The translations under genes and the position numbers were made by a program. The notes beneath the pieces are model-generated. The model did no database searches. It saw nothing but the letters and a program-made list of their open reading frames with translations, and was not told the origin of the DNA. This document shows, piece by piece, positions 8,309 to 17,324 of a DNA stretch of 64,000 nucleotides. The stretch is from Fibrobacter sp. (GTDB lineage: Bacteria > Fibrobacterota > Fibrobacteria > Fibrobacterales > Fibrobacteraceae): positions 1 to 64,000 of the forward strand of contig JAKSIM010000002.1 of assembly GCA_024398845.1 (NCBI GenBank). The letters are read 5' to 3'. Each line of letters starts with the position of its first letter. Position 1 is the first letter of the stretch.

Positions 8309-10461
8309 TGAATAAAATTGCTTGCCTTGTTTTGGCTGTGGTGACAGCGACTTATGCCGGAATAGATTTGTCTTCTTTCCAGACTTACGTGGATTCTGTG
8401 GTTCCTGGGTCGCGTTATGGCGTCTCAGTGCGTTCGGTAAAGACCGGCAAAGAAATTGCGAATTTGCGTGGCATGGAAAAGTTCACTCCGGCGAGTACTC
8501 TCAAAACGCTTACCACGGCGACGGCACTGCATTTTTTGCCGCTCGATTATGAACCCAAAACGCAAATGTCTTTGGATGGAAGCGTGCGCAATGGCGCTTT
8601 TTGGGGAACCGTGCATGTGCATGGCGAAGGCGATCCGAATTTTTCTGGACGTTATTTTGCTGACCCGTTTTACATGCTGAACCAGATGGCCGATTCCATC
8701 AAGGTGCTTGGGGTCGATACCATCCGCGGAAAAATTGATTTGGATTCCTCTTATTACACGGGCCCCTGGAAAGCGGAACATTGGCGCAAGAATTTTTATA
8801 ATTCTTGGTATGGGGCCGAAATAGGTCCGCTTGGTTTTAACGATAATTGCACCATGGTGCGCTTCAAGCCCGGCGAAAAGGAAGGCGATACTGCCATCGT
8901 GTCGATTCTCCCCGATGTGGGCTACGTAACTGTTAAAAATGAACTTGTGACGGTGGCGGGCAAAAAGAAAAAGTGGACCTATGCCATTGACTCCGTAAAA
9001 TCTGTCGTTACGCTTGGTGGAACCATTGGCCAGAATGTGGATTCGGCAAGCCTTGTGCTCCCGATTCGAAATCCGGTGGGCTATTTCCGTGCTGCGTTTA
9101 TGACGGCTCTCAAGGAACGCGGTATTATATTTATCGAAGACGTGGCCGTGCCAAAGGGCATTGAAATTTGCAGGTTTACTTATTCGGCGGCGCCGCTCCT
9201 GAGCATTTTGGACGAAATCAACCAGCGCAGCCAAAACTTCCATGCCGAGACGCTCTTCCGCAATTTGGGTGCGCAAAAAGCTGGCGAGGGAAGCGTTGAA
9301 GGTGGTAAAAAAATGGAGCGCAAGTTCCTTACCGAAATGGGCATCAATCCCGATGATTTTGAAGTTTGGGATGGTTGCGGCCTCTCGCCCAAGAATAAAT
9401 TGAAACCTTCCGTGGAAACGCAGATGCTTGCCAAGATGGCGCGCCACCCCAAGGGAGAATTCTACATAAACAGTTTTGCAAGTCCCGGTGTTGGCACCGG
9501 CGGCAAGCGCATGCTCGATATGCCGTTCCCGTGGCTCACGCATTTTAAAACAGGATTTATTGGCGAAGCCCATGCGCTTGTAGGCTACATTTTTGCAATG
9601 GATGGCGATACACTTACGGTTGCCATGTACTTGAATGACACCGGCAAGAATCCCGACCAAAAATGCAAGGATGTTCTGGATACGCTTTGGACAAGACTCG
9701 TTGCCGCCACAAATGACAATTATGCATCCCTCATGGAAATGAAACGCTTGTGGCTCTCGGCGCAGAATGTGCGCGGACTCCATGCTCGCTTGGAGTTTTT
9801 CTCTAGAGCGCTTTTTGGTAAGCCTTACCGACTTGGCCCTATGGGCGAAAGCTACCTGGATTCCATTGAAAACAAGCCGTTAGTTTATTTGGATTCCGTG
9901 GACTGCGTGACTTTTGTGGAGCATGCGCTTGCAATGGCGCTTGCCCCGAGTGAAGACTCCATTTTCGCCGTCCACCAACGTATTCGTTACTTCGACGGGA
10001 AAATTGGCTATACAACCCGTAAACATTACCTGCTCTTGGATTGGGTGGGCGAGGGCAAGTTTGCTCGAATCATCCCGATGCCTGGCGATTCCGTTGTTCA
10101 GCGAATTATGCCCAAGAACGAATTTTTCAAGTCCCAAAAGTTAAAGTATCTGGTCAATGGAGAGGCTGCTCGGGACCCGAATATGAACATGTCGTTTTTG
10201 CCTTACAAAAAGGCCTTGGAGTGGGCTAACGCACCCCAGGGCGACTCTTTGAAGGTCATCGGTATTGCGTTCATTGGTAAATCCGAAAAAATTGATGCGA
10301 CCCATACTGGTTTTGTGGTGCTTCGCCCTGGTCAAAAGCCAATGCTCCGTCACGCATCTTCGCTGCGGAAAAAGGTTGTTGAACAACCCTTGGCCGAATA
10401 TCTTGTGAGTCGCAAGGGTAAACTCCCCGGCGTTGCGTTCTTTGAATTTTTGCCGAGATAA
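8308..10461 (+). CDS. PBP4-type D-Ala-D-Ala carboxypeptidase (S13) fused to a DUF1460 amidase-like domain
   Basis: The 717-residue periplasmic protein has a signal peptide at residues 1-17. The N-terminal part is a class C penicillin-binding protein of the DacB/PBP4 (S13) type: S63-x-x-K66 (PASTLKTLT), SQN at 308-310 and KTG at 414-416. Residues about 470-717 are a second peptidoglycan domain of the DUF1460 type, with VDCVTFVE (Cys533), RKHYLLLDW (His573) and THTGF near 665, a set seen in NlpC/P60-related amidases. One polypeptide could therefore trim D-Ala and cleave another wall bond. It is coupled to aroA by an overlapping TAATG. The family assignments are firm; the reaction of the second domain is inferred. 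Confidence 0.85.
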   Translation: MNKIACLVLAVVTATYAGIDLSSFQTYVDSVVPGSRYGVSVRSVKTGKEIANLRGMEKFTPASTLKTLTTATALHFLPLDYEPKTQMSLDGSVRNGAFWGTVHVHGEGDPNFSGRYFADPFYMLNQMADSIKVLGVDTIRGKIDLDSSYYTGPWKAEHWRKNFYNSWYGAEIGPLGFNDNCTMVRFKPGEKEGDTAIVSILPDVGYVTVKNELVTVAGKKKKWTYAIDSVKSVVTLGGTIGQNVDSASLVLPIRNPVGYFRAAFMTALKERGIIFIEDVAVPKGIEICRFTYSAAPLLSILDEINQRSQNFHAETLFRNLGAQKAGEGSVEGGKKMERKFLTEMGINPDDFEVWDGCGLSPKNKLKPSVETQMLAKMARHPKGEFYINSFASPGVGTGGKRMLDMPFPWLTHFKTGFIGEAHALVGYIFAMDGDTLTVAMYLNDTGKNPDQKCKDVLDTLWTRLVAATNDNYASLMEMKRLWLSAQNVRGLHARLEFFSRALFGKPYRLGPMGESYLDSIENKPLVYLDSVDCVTFVEHALAMALAPSEDSIFAVHQRIRYFDGKIGYTTRKHYLLLDWVGEGKFARIIPMPGDSVVQRIMPKNEFFKSQKLKYLVNGEAARDPNMNMSFLPYKKALEWANAPQGDSLKVIGIAFIGKSEKIDATHTGFVVLRPGQKPMLRHASSLRKKVVEQPLAEYLVSRKGKLPGVAFFEFLPR

Positions 10462-10482
10462 TAAAAGCCGACTCGCGGCTTG
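10462..10482. terminator. Short hairpin between convergent genes
   Basis: AAGCCG-ACTCG-CGGCTT lies directly between the stop codons of two convergent genes. There is no T run on the plus side, so it is a weak terminator candidate. Confidence 0.35.
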
Positions 10483-10968
10483 CTAGTCGCCGTAGTCAAA
10501 GGCGAGAATGGCGGTCAGCTTGTAGCCCGCGCGTTCCGAACCTACGTTGTCAGCGCGTTCCGAGCCCACGTTGTCCGCGCTTGCGTCAAAGGCGGTCCAG
10601 GCGTCTGGAGCCCAGCCGTAGGCATTTGTCGTGAGTTCCTTGCCCATGGCAATTTCTGCAGCTTCGATTTCTTCCCACCTGATTTGACCTGTGGGCGCAC
10701 TGTAGTAGCGTAACATGCCAAGAGCCTCGAGAGCCTCTGGGTGGTCGTCAATAAGCTGGTAAACGCAATCTTTGTATGATTCCCCATGCAGGCGGATTAC
10801 GCGGTAAAGCCGCTTGCGTCCAAGGAATCTCGAAAGGTCCTTGCGGTCTACGGGGATTTTGGCTCCTTCGCCAAAGAATACCGCGAGTTCGCGGAATACC
10901 TCGGAACTTTCCTCGAGTAACGGGGAAAGGTTCTTGATAACATCGCGAATGTTTTCGGTTGCGCTCAT
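10483..10968 (-). CDS. Hypothetical protein with a C-terminal peptide repeat
   Basis: The protein has 161 residues, no signal peptide and no membrane segment. The N-terminal half is helical and acidic (ENIRDVIKNLSPLLEESSEVF) and the middle carries YRVIRLHGESYKDCVYQLIDDHPEALEAL. Near residue 130 the octapeptide ADNVGSER occurs twice in tandem (nt about 10530-10585, an in-frame 24-bp duplication). I do not recognise a family. The start at 10968 is the first ATG in a well-behaved frame. It is a single gene, convergent with the PBP4 fusion gene. Confidence 0.6.
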   Translation of the reverse strand: MSATENIRDVIKNLSPLLEESSEVFRELAVFFGEGAKIPVDRKDLSRFLGRKRLYRVIRLHGESYKDCVYQLIDDHPEALEALGMLRYYSAPTGQIRWEEIEAAEIAMGKELTTNAYGWAPDAWTAFDASADNVGSERADNVGSERAGYKLTAILAFDYGD

Positions 10969-11057
10969 CTGTTGTAAATCTAGAATAAAAAGGGTACCAA
11001 AGTTTTTAATATCGTTCTAAAATCAGAGACGTACTCCTAATCTTGATTTACCGCCGA

Positions 11058-12761
11058 TTATCTTACATTTACTTTTTGCAGCGTTTTACCTGTACGTACC
11101 AGATAGATGCCTGGAACTCCAAAGGTTGCCTTGAGGACGTCCTTCATGTTTTTGTTGCGCAAAGATTCGGTCTGCAGTGTCCCTAGGTAACGGCCCTGCA
11201 AATCGAATACGCTCGCCGGGCCTTGTGCCGCTGCGGAAATCCCTAGACTCCTTGCGATGAATGTCGTGCCGGAACTGCTCTCTGGCTCCTGTGAGCTGCT
11301 CGACGCCGGCATCCCGAATTCGTATGCGCCCAAATCCGGGGCGGTACCGGCAAAAGGCATGCCCAAGTCTTCGCCCTTGTCGATGGCGCGGCTCCCTTCC
11401 TTGAGTCGTAAAAATCCAACGACCGGGATGCTGCCGTCCGCATTGCGGGGGCCCAGGATTCCAGGAATCTTGGAAATGTCTTCGCCCGTCACTGTCATGC
11501 TCGGGTCATCTAGACTTTCAAAATCGTCTTCGGTCAAGTCAAGTTTCAGGTTCCACGTGTTGTTCTCGCCGGCGGTGCATTCCACGTACTCGTCGATTGT
11601 TGCTGTCTTGTACCAGCATTCGCCAATTTGCGATAGTTTGTTCGGAAAAGCGATGTTGTTCTTGAGTACGTGGGCGTTGTCTCCCGTTAGCGGGGCCACA
11701 TCGGCGGTGCGGTGCCCTTCGGCGTCGAACGTGGTGGAGGCCATGCTGAAGGCGCGGTCCTCATTCATGTACGATGTGTTGTTGAACCACCTGCTTCCGG
11801 CGCCTGTATAGTTGGCGTAAAAACCGGAGGACCTGTTTTTCCAGGCGACGCAATACTGAATCAGGTGGTGCCCGCCGCCCTTTGTGCTTTCGCCCATCTT
11901 GATTCCGTGACCGTTCCCGTTAGGCGGCCTATCGACGCCGTAATGGCTGTAGCCGTTTCCCATGGCGTAGCAGTTCTCCATCACAACCGGGAATTCCTGG
12001 TTGATGAAGTCGAAACCGTCGTCGCTGTTCCACCAGGAACGGCACCCGATGAACTTCGTGGTGTCGCCATCGCCCGGCTCCTGGTAATGGGCACCGAAGC
12101 CGTCGGCGTTTTCACCATCGCCCTGGCGGCCTGTGGGGTCGTAGTTGTCGTGTGCGTCGCAGTTCAAGACGAGGTGTCCGCCGCCGTCCGATGCGCCATC
12201 GTTGATGAAGAATCCCGGGCCCGCGTTGTGGTGGCTCTCGATTTGCTCCAAAAAGATATGCTTGCTCGCGTAAAGGAAAATTCCTGAATTCGAATTGTGC
12301 TTCATGGTGATGCCGCGAACTTCGAATCCCTTCAAATGCAGGTACTTCGCGGAAATCACGATGGGCGAAGTGTACGTGACGCTGTCGATGACTCCCGCGT
12401 CGCTGTGGCTGTGGCCTTGACCGATGGGGAGGTTCGCCCCGTCAAAAATCGGACGCTCGCCGGGGTACGCCAGATAATGGATACGGTTGTCGTCGCTTTC
12501 GCCGCTCGCGGTCAAAAGAATGCCCGCAGTCATCCTGTAGCGCTTATAGTAAACCGTGTCGCGTAAGTCGTACACGCCTCCGCGAATCCACACGGTATCG
12601 CCCGCCGTAACGACCGAATTCGCCTTGTTGAGCGAAGCGAAGGGCTTTTCCTTCGAGCCCGCCGCACTGTCGTCACCGTCGGTCGCCACGTAGTAAACGG
12701 AACCGAATGCCTGGGCGACCGCCAGCGCAAACCCTATTGCAAACAGGAACCTCTTATCCAT
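11058..12761 (-). CDS. Secreted PL9-type pectate lyase
   Basis: The 567-residue protein starts at the ATG at 12761, with GAGG just upstream; an upstream GTG is less likely. A signal peptide ending FALAVAQAFG is followed by a right-handed parallel beta-helix. VYYVATDGDDSAAGSKEKPF at its start and NCDAHDNYDP ... NADGFGAH ... WNSDDGFDF near 205-270 are the hallmark of family 9 pectate lyases, which cleave polygalacturonate by beta-elimination using Ca2+ and a Lys base. After a Ser-rich linker (SSSSQEPESSSG) comes the basic C-terminal tail FDLQGRYLG ... GIYLVR shared with the hemicellulases here, interpreted as a type IX secretion sorting domain. It has no CBM6. A matching palindromic operator is not seen upstream. 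Confidence 0.85.
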   Translation of the reverse strand: MDKRFLFAIGFALAVAQAFGSVYYVATDGDDSAAGSKEKPFASLNKANSVVTAGDTVWIRGGVYDLRDTVYYKRYRMTAGILLTASGESDDNRIHYLAYPGERPIFDGANLPIGQGHSHSDAGVIDSVTYTSPIVISAKYLHLKGFEVRGITMKHNSNSGIFLYASKHIFLEQIESHHNAGPGFFINDGASDGGGHLVLNCDAHDNYDPTGRQGDGENADGFGAHYQEPGDGDTTKFIGCRSWWNSDDGFDFINQEFPVVMENCYAMGNGYSHYGVDRPPNGNGHGIKMGESTKGGGHHLIQYCVAWKNRSSGFYANYTGAGSRWFNNTSYMNEDRAFSMASTTFDAEGHRTADVAPLTGDNAHVLKNNIAFPNKLSQIGECWYKTATIDEYVECTAGENNTWNLKLDLTEDDFESLDDPSMTVTGEDISKIPGILGPRNADGSIPVVGFLRLKEGSRAIDKGEDLGMPFAGTAPDLGAYEFGMPASSSSQEPESSSGTTFIARSLGISAAAQGPASVFDLQGRYLGTLQTESLRNKNMKDVLKATFGVPGIYLVRTGKTLQKVNVR

Positions 12762-12940
12762 AAACACCTCGAACCATTTTTCTTAATATAAGTTCTTCCG
12801 TTAAAAAGCGGTAACGGTGACTGGTATGGATCAGTATTTGCCGTCCATTTTATGCTTTACTGTTGTTATGTTGAATCAGTCAAAACCCCGTGCCGAAATC
12901 AAGCCTTTGGGACAATATATATTTTTTTAGAGTATCCAAT

Positions 12941-12976
12941 AAAAAAAGACGGGAGCCTTCACTCTCGTCTTTTTTG
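12941..12976 (-). terminator. Terminator of pgi
   Basis: GACGAGAG-TGAAGG-CTCCCGTC is followed by a T run on the minus strand and preceded by A residues, so it may be bidirectional. Confidence 0.75.
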
Positions 12977-13036
12977 TTGGCTGGTGGTTAGAAATCCTAA
13001 CCACTAACCACTGTTTACTACAAAACTAAACTTCGC

Positions 13037-14701
13037 TTAGTTTTGGTGGCTCTTGAACCAGTTGATGAGCTGGTTGGTGGAGGTATCGTGCTTCAGTTCG
13101 GCGTCGGCCTTTGCAAGTTCCGGGAGGATCTTCTTGGCGAGCTGCTTGCCGAGTTCAACACCCCACTGGTCGTAGCTGTTGATGTTCCAGATAACGCCCT
13201 GCGTGAAGATCTTGTGTTCGTACATGGCGATGAGGGCGCCGAGGCGTTCCGGGCTCACGTAGTCCATCATGATGGAGTTCGTCGGCTTGTTGCCTTCGAA
13301 CACCTTGTGCGGGGCGAGGAATGCGATTTCCTCTTCGCTCTTGCCGGCGGCGCGGAGTTCTTCCTGGGCCTGGGCGAGGGTCTTGCCGTTCATCAAGGCT
13401 TCCGGCTGTGCAAAGAAGTTGCTGAGAAGCTTCTGGTGATGGTCACCGACCGGGTTGTGGCTGTTGGCCGGGGCGATGAAGTCGCAAGGAATCATCTTGG
13501 TGCCCTGGTGGATGAGCTGGTAGAAGGCGTGCTGGCCGTTCGTACCCGGTTCGCCCCAGAGGATCGGGCCAGTCTGGTAGTTCACGCGCTTGGAATCGCG
13601 GTCAACGGTCTTGCCGTTAGATTCCATGTCGGCCTGCTGGAAGTAGGCGGCGAGGCGGTGCAGGTACTGGTCGTACGGGAGCATGGCGTAGCTCGATGCG
13701 CCAAAGAAGTTGTTGTACCACACGCCGATGAGGGCGAGGATGGCCGGGAGGTTCTTTTCCACAGGGGCGGTCTTGAAATGCTGATCCATTTCGTAGGCAC
13801 CCTGGTGGAGCTTCATGTAGTTTTCGAAACCGATGCGGAGGCTGATGGAAAGGCCGATGGCAGACCACAGGGAGTAGCGGCCGCCAACCCAGTTCCAGAA
13901 GGCGAACATGTTGGCCGGGTCGATACCGAATTCCGTGACGGCTTCGGTGTTCGTGGAGAGGGCCACGAAGTGCTTCGCGATGGCGGCCTTGTCGCCATTG
14001 AATGCCTTGAGGACGGCGTTCTTCGCGGTTTCGGCGTTCGTCATGGTTTCGAGAGTCGTAAATGTCTTGGAAGCGACGATGAAGAGCGTTTCTTCGAGGT
14101 TCACCTTCTTGAGGGTTTCGGCCATGTGCGTGCCGTCGATGTTACTGACGAAGTAGACTTCCGGAGAAGTTTCGCCGGCAATCGGCTTTTCGGCATACGG
14201 CTTCAAAGCTTCGGTGACCATCACCGGGCCGAGGTCGGAACCGCCGATACCGATGTTCACAACGTACTTGATGGACTTGCCGGTGAAGCCTTTCCACTTG
14301 CCGCTACGAACGAGGTGGGTGAAGTCTTCCATGTGCTGAAGTACGGCGCGAACTTCGGGCATCACGTCCTTGCCATCGACGCAAATCTGATCCTTGCCTT
14401 TGTAACGGAGTGCGGTGTGAAGCACGGCACGCTTTTCGGTGGTGTTGATCTTTTCGCCGCCAAAGTACTTGGCGCGGATTTCTTCAAAATTGGCAGACTT
14501 CAAAAGGTTTTGGAGTTTGGCCATGGTCTCGTCGTTGATGATGTTCTTGGAGTAATCCAAGAAGAGACCGCAGGCTTCGGCGCTGTACTTTTCGGCGCGG
14601 GCCGGGTCCTTGGCGAACATTTCGCGCATGTGCCAGGTTTTTGCCACTTCGGCATGGGCCTCAAGGGCCTTCCATTCCTTAGAATCTGTCAATTTGGACA
14701 T
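13037..14701 (-). CDS. pgi: Glucose-6-phosphate isomerase
   Basis: This enzyme interconverts glucose-6-phosphate and fructose-6-phosphate in glycolysis and gluconeogenesis (cytoplasm). The 554-residue length is that of the long, E. coli-like PGI family. Visible signatures are [12 protein letters not shown] near 150, [13 protein letters not shown] near 212, the PGI signature [18 protein letters not shown] near 270, [15 protein letters not shown] and the late [14 protein letters not shown]. The gene is transcribed alone, and its terminator is at 12941-12976. It has an equally long open frame on the other strand that is only an antisense shadow. Confidence 0.97.
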   Translation of the reverse strand: MSKLTDSKEWKALEAHAEVAKTWHMREMFAKDPARAEKYSAEACGLFLDYSKNIINDETMAKLQNLLKSANFEEIRAKYFGGEKINTTEKRAVLHTALRYKGKDQICVDGKDVMPEVRAVLQHMEDFTHLVRSGKWKGFTGKSIKYVVNIGIGGSDLGPVMVTEALKPYAEKPIAGETSPEVYFVSNIDGTHMAETLKKVNLEETLFIVASKTFTTLETMTNAETAKNAVLKAFNGDKAAIAKHFVALSTNTEAVTEFGIDPANMFAFWNWVGGRYSLWSAIGLSISLRIGFENYMKLHQGAYEMDQHFKTAPVEKNLPAILALIGVWYNNFFGASSYAMLPYDQYLHRLAAYFQQADMESNGKTVDRDSKRVNYQTGPILWGEPGTNGQHAFYQLIHQGTKMIPCDFIAPANSHNPVGDHHQKLLSNFFAQPEALMNGKTLAQAQEELRAAGKSEEEIAFLAPHKVFEGNKPTNSIMMDYVSPERLGALIAMYEHKIFTQGVIWNINSYDQWGVELGKQLAKKILPELAKADAELKHDTSTNQLINWFKSHQN

Positions 14702-14798
14702 TGTTTTAATCCTTTCCGCAAAAGCGGGTGTTTTTGTTTCGCCTTAAATGTAGAAAAAGAAGGGAACAAGCAAGTGCCGGTTCCCTGAAAGTTATGTA

Positions 14799-15371
14799 TT
14801 AAAACTTTGGATGGTGCTTGAAATTCTTGAATTTCTCTTTTTGGAAGGCGTGGAACTTTTGTAACTGTTCGCTCGTGAGCACCTTGTTGAACGAGGAAAT
14901 GCCTTTAATGCGTTGGTCAAGTAAAGCTTCGTTGGCAGCGAGAACCCCTTGCTTTGCGTTAGCAATCTGGTTTGCGTCTCCTGTGTCCAGCGCATCCTTG
15001 AGGGCTTTTTCGGCATCCATTTTTTGTTTGCGCAAAACCTTGAAGGAGGAATCCATTTCTGTGCGTTGGGCATCCAAGGCGGCCTTTTGTTCCGGAGTTA
15101 CTTGAAGCAGGGAATCCATAAAGGCGTGTCCTTTTTCTTTATTGAAGTCCGGCTTTTTGTGAAAGTCTCCGTGACGCTTGTCGCCGTGATGTTTTTTGTG
15201 AGCCCCGGGATGTTCAAAGTTCGGTGCCATCATGTGTTGCATCATAGGGCAGTCTCTTTGGGGGCATTTGGATATGCCGCAGAAACCTCCAGAAAAGGAA
15301 CCTGCGAAGAAACCGATGGAGCAAGCGAAAATGATGAGGCTTGCGATGAATGTTTTTGTTGAACCGTTCAT
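14799..15371 (-). CDS. Spy/CpxP-like periplasmic protein with His-rich segment
   Basis: The 190-residue protein has an N-terminal membrane or signal segment (FIASLIIFACSIGFFAGSF), then a Cys/Met/His-rich region (CPQRDCPMMQHMM, HKKHHGDKRHGDFHKK, residues about 37-75) and a helical core with LLQVTPEQKAALD and KVLTSEQLQKF, which match the LTxxQ repeats of the Spy/CpxP/metal-sensor family. It is the last gene of a three-gene operon with an ECF sigma factor and a membrane protein; its start overlaps the stop of the preceding gene. The likely role is envelope or metal stress sensing in the periplasm, and the metal-binding idea comes from the His/Cys cluster. Confidence 0.7.
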   Translation of the reverse strand: MNGSTKTFIASLIIFACSIGFFAGSFSGGFCGISKCPQRDCPMMQHMMAPNFEHPGAHKKHHGDKRHGDFHKKPDFNKEKGHAFMDSLLQVTPEQKAALDAQRTEMDSSFKVLRKQKMDAEKALKDALDTGDANQIANAKQGVLAANEALLDQRIKGISSFNKVLTSEQLQKFHAFQKEKFKNFKHHPKF

Positions 15372-15715
15372 TAGTGGTCCTCCTTTAACAGATAACTTAA
15401 CATATTTATCTCGTCCATGTCTTCGAAATCGTCAGATTCGGTATCGCCAAGAGTGTTGTACCAGCTGCTGATTTCGGTGGATTGCAAATTTTGCATGGGC
15501 ATGGGGTTAGATTCGGGGCTGCCAAAGTAAGTGAGCAAAATGCTCAGGGCGACAATGGCCAAGCTTGCCGCGAGTGGAATTGCGGTGCGGATACCAATGT
15601 GGATTACATTGGATTTTTTTGCCTCGGCGGCGTCAAGACGAGCGCAAACTTTGCTCCACGAGTCTTCGCGGGGTGTGAGGCGTTTTAGTTTTGAGAAGTC
15701 GATTGCGTTAGGCAT
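15371..15715 (-). CDS. Single-pass membrane protein, candidate anti-sigma factor
   Basis: The protein has 114 residues, with a cytoplasmic N-terminus (about 1-45) containing DSWSKVCARLDAAEA, one transmembrane segment (about 47-65, AIPLAASLAIVALSILLTYF) and an acidic periplasmic C-terminus. It starts inside the end of the ECF sigma gene (8-base overlap). Position, topology and size fit an anti-sigma factor, but no ASD zinc motif (HxxxCxxC) is visible, so the call rests on context. Confidence 0.55.
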   Translation of the reverse strand: MPNAIDFSKLKRLTPREDSWSKVCARLDAAEAKKSNVIHIGIRTAIPLAASLAIVALSILLTYFGSPESNPMPMQNLQSTEISSWYNTLGDTESDDFEDMDEINMLSYLLKEDH

Positions 15716-16250
15716 AGTTCAATTTCTCCTTTAAAAATTCTTTCACAAAGTGTCTTGCGCGGCTAAGGCGTGCTTTGATGGTGCCTTCGGGCATTTTGTA
15801 AATGTCTACGAGGTCCTTTAAATCCAAGCCTTCGGCGTCCTTGAGCCAGAGCATGCTGCGGGTTTGCGCGGGGAGTAACGAGAGTCCCGCTTCCAAAAAT
15901 TCGGTATCGAAACTCGGGTCTTCGCTGGTTTTCCCAAGGACTTGCTCTATGATGGATTCCAGATGTTCATCTTCGAGTTCACTGTGGCGCTTGCTTTCGC
16001 GAAGCTTCATGAGGCATGCGTTTACTGTGAGCCTGTAAAGCCAAGTGTTGAGGGCGCTATCGCCTCGAAATTTTTGAATGGCGGTGGGAACTTGCACAAA
16101 GACGTCCATCAAAATATCTTCGGCCTGGTCCCTGTCCTTAAGCATTCTGAAGGCTAGGTTCAGCATGTTGGAACTGTGCTCCTTCCAGAGAAGTTCCAAT
16201 GCTTCGCGCTTGCCTTGCTTTAAGCTATTTAGGATTACCGTTTGATTCAT
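15708..16250 (-). CDS. ECF-type RNA polymerase sigma factor
   Basis: The protein has 180 residues, the usual ECF length. Region 2 is visible as LAFRMLKDRDQAEDILMDVFVQV ending in NTWLYRLTVNACL. Region 4 near 120-170 has LPAQTRSMLWLKDAEGLDLKDLVDIYKMPEGTIKARLSRAR, the helix-turn-helix that binds the -35 element. It heads an operon with the putative anti-sigma protein and the Spy-like protein, so it probably responds to an envelope signal and activates its own operon. Confidence 0.9.
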   Translation of the reverse strand: MNQTVILNSLKQGKREALELLWKEHSSNMLNLAFRMLKDRDQAEDILMDVFVQVPTAIQKFRGDSALNTWLYRLTVNACLMKLRESKRHSELEDEHLESIIEQVLGKTSEDPSFDTEFLEAGLSLLPAQTRSMLWLKDAEGLDLKDLVDIYKMPEGTIKARLSRARHFVKEFLKEKLNYA

Positions 16251-16389
16251 TCTGTGATTTTGATGAGCGAAACACTCGATAGGTTGCCTTAATCATAATT
16301 TTTTGTGAAAAATATCAAGGGTTTCTTTAAAAAAAATGTGCTGAATGTGTGTAAAATCACATGGATCATGGTTTTAGCACATTTGGCCG

Positions 16390-16404
16390 TGGATAAAACG
16401 TCCA
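16390..16404 (+). promoter_or_regulatory. Xylan-locus operator site 1 (before TIGR02147 regulator)
   Basis: TGGATAAAACGTCCA, an imperfect dyad, ends 56 bases before the regulator ATG. It is one of nine copies in the locus. Confidence 0.6.
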
Positions 16405-16460
16405 TAGGAAATGTAAACGATTCTTAAAAAAGCTACCTTGAAGTAGGTATCTTATTATTG

Positions 16461-17324
16461 ATGGTTACTTTTTCTGACATAGCGGACTACCGCGACTTCC
16501 TGAAAGACTTCTACGACCGGCGCAAGGCCGAGATGCCTTTCTACAGCTATCGCATGATGGGCGATAAGTTGGGGCTGGATTCCAGCTACCTGTATCGTGT
16601 GCTGCAAAAGAAACAGCACCTGCCTGCCCATGCGCTTCCGGCTGCTAAAGAGATCCTGGCCCTAAGCGGGCGTCAGGCAGAATACTTTGATCTTTTGTTC
16701 TCTGCTGCGGTTAGCAAGGACAAGTCAAAGCAAGAAGAATTGATGGCGAAGGCTCTCTCCCTTCGCGACGTGGAACGCCACAGCTTGCAGGCGGCTGAAC
16801 TCAAGCTCCTCGAGAACTGGTGGATTCCTGCCGTTCGCGCCTACCTGGAATTGAATGGTGGTGTGGTGAACGTTAAACAAATTGCCAAAGATATTTGCCC
16901 TCCTATTACCGAGGAACAAGCTGCCGAAGCCATTGAGACACTGAAGGAGGTCGGTTTGGTGAAGAAGCTTGCTTCGGGCAAACTGGCTCTGACGGATGCC
17001 CATCTCACGGTGGGCGGCCCCGAAAAGGCGAAGGCGGTTCGAAGCTTCCAACGTCAGGTTTTGGGCCTTGCAAGCGATGCGCTCGATAATATTCCAGTAA
17101 GCGAACGCAATATCTCGACACTTACGCTTTCTGTTGATCAGTCGTGTTTTGATGATTTGGGTGATATGTTGCGCGAATTTCGCCGTTTGGTGCAAAAACG
17201 TGTGGACGAGGCTAAGACCCCGGACCGCGTTATGCAGCTTTCGATGGCTTTTTACCCGGTAGCCCGCAAAGGTGGCATTCCGGAAAATACTATTATGGGG
17301 GAAGGCGCAGGAGACAAAAAATGA
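16461..17324 (+). CDS. TIGR02147-family transcriptional regulator (left pair)
   Basis: The protein has 287 residues; the ATG at 16461 is preferred over the TTG just before it. The N-terminus DIADYRDFLKDFYDRRK and the helix-turn-helix-like stretch YSYRMMGDKLGLDSSYLYRVL (about 25-45) are typical of TIGR02147, a family expanded in Fibrobacteres. Residues about 125-185 look like a winged helix (VNVKQIAKDICPPITEEQAAEAIETLKEVGLV). The C-terminal part (DRVMQLSMAFYPVAR) is shared with the paralog at 51381-52277. Its TGA overlaps the ATG of the following lipoprotein (ATGATGA), so the two are co-translated. A copy of the locus operator lies 56 bases upstream, suggesting autoregulation. The family is confident; target genes are inferred. 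Confidence 0.8.
   Translation: MVTFSDIADYRDFLKDFYDRRKAEMPFYSYRMMGDKLGLDSSYLYRVLQKKQHLPAHALPAAKEILALSGRQAEYFDLLFSAAVSKDKSKQEELMAKALSLRDVERHSLQAAELKLLENWWIPAVRAYLELNGGVVNVKQIAKDICPPITEEQAAEAIETLKEVGLVKKLASGKLALTDAHLTVGGPEKAKAVRSFQRQVLGLASDALDNIPVSERNISTLTLSVDQSCFDDLGDMLREFRRLVQKRVDEAKTPDRVMQLSMAFYPVARKGGIPENTIMGEGAGDKK

Noticed and set aside
12825-12848. TGGA ... TCCA dyad before the PL9 gene as another operator copy
   Set aside because: The arms are too far apart (13 bases instead of 7) and the middle does not match the consensus.
13043-14788. 581-codon open frame on the plus strand opposite pgi
   Set aside because: It is antisense to a complete, well-conserved pgi gene, and its translation is Val/Gly/Glu-rich with no recognisable domain; the frame is a by-product of codon use.
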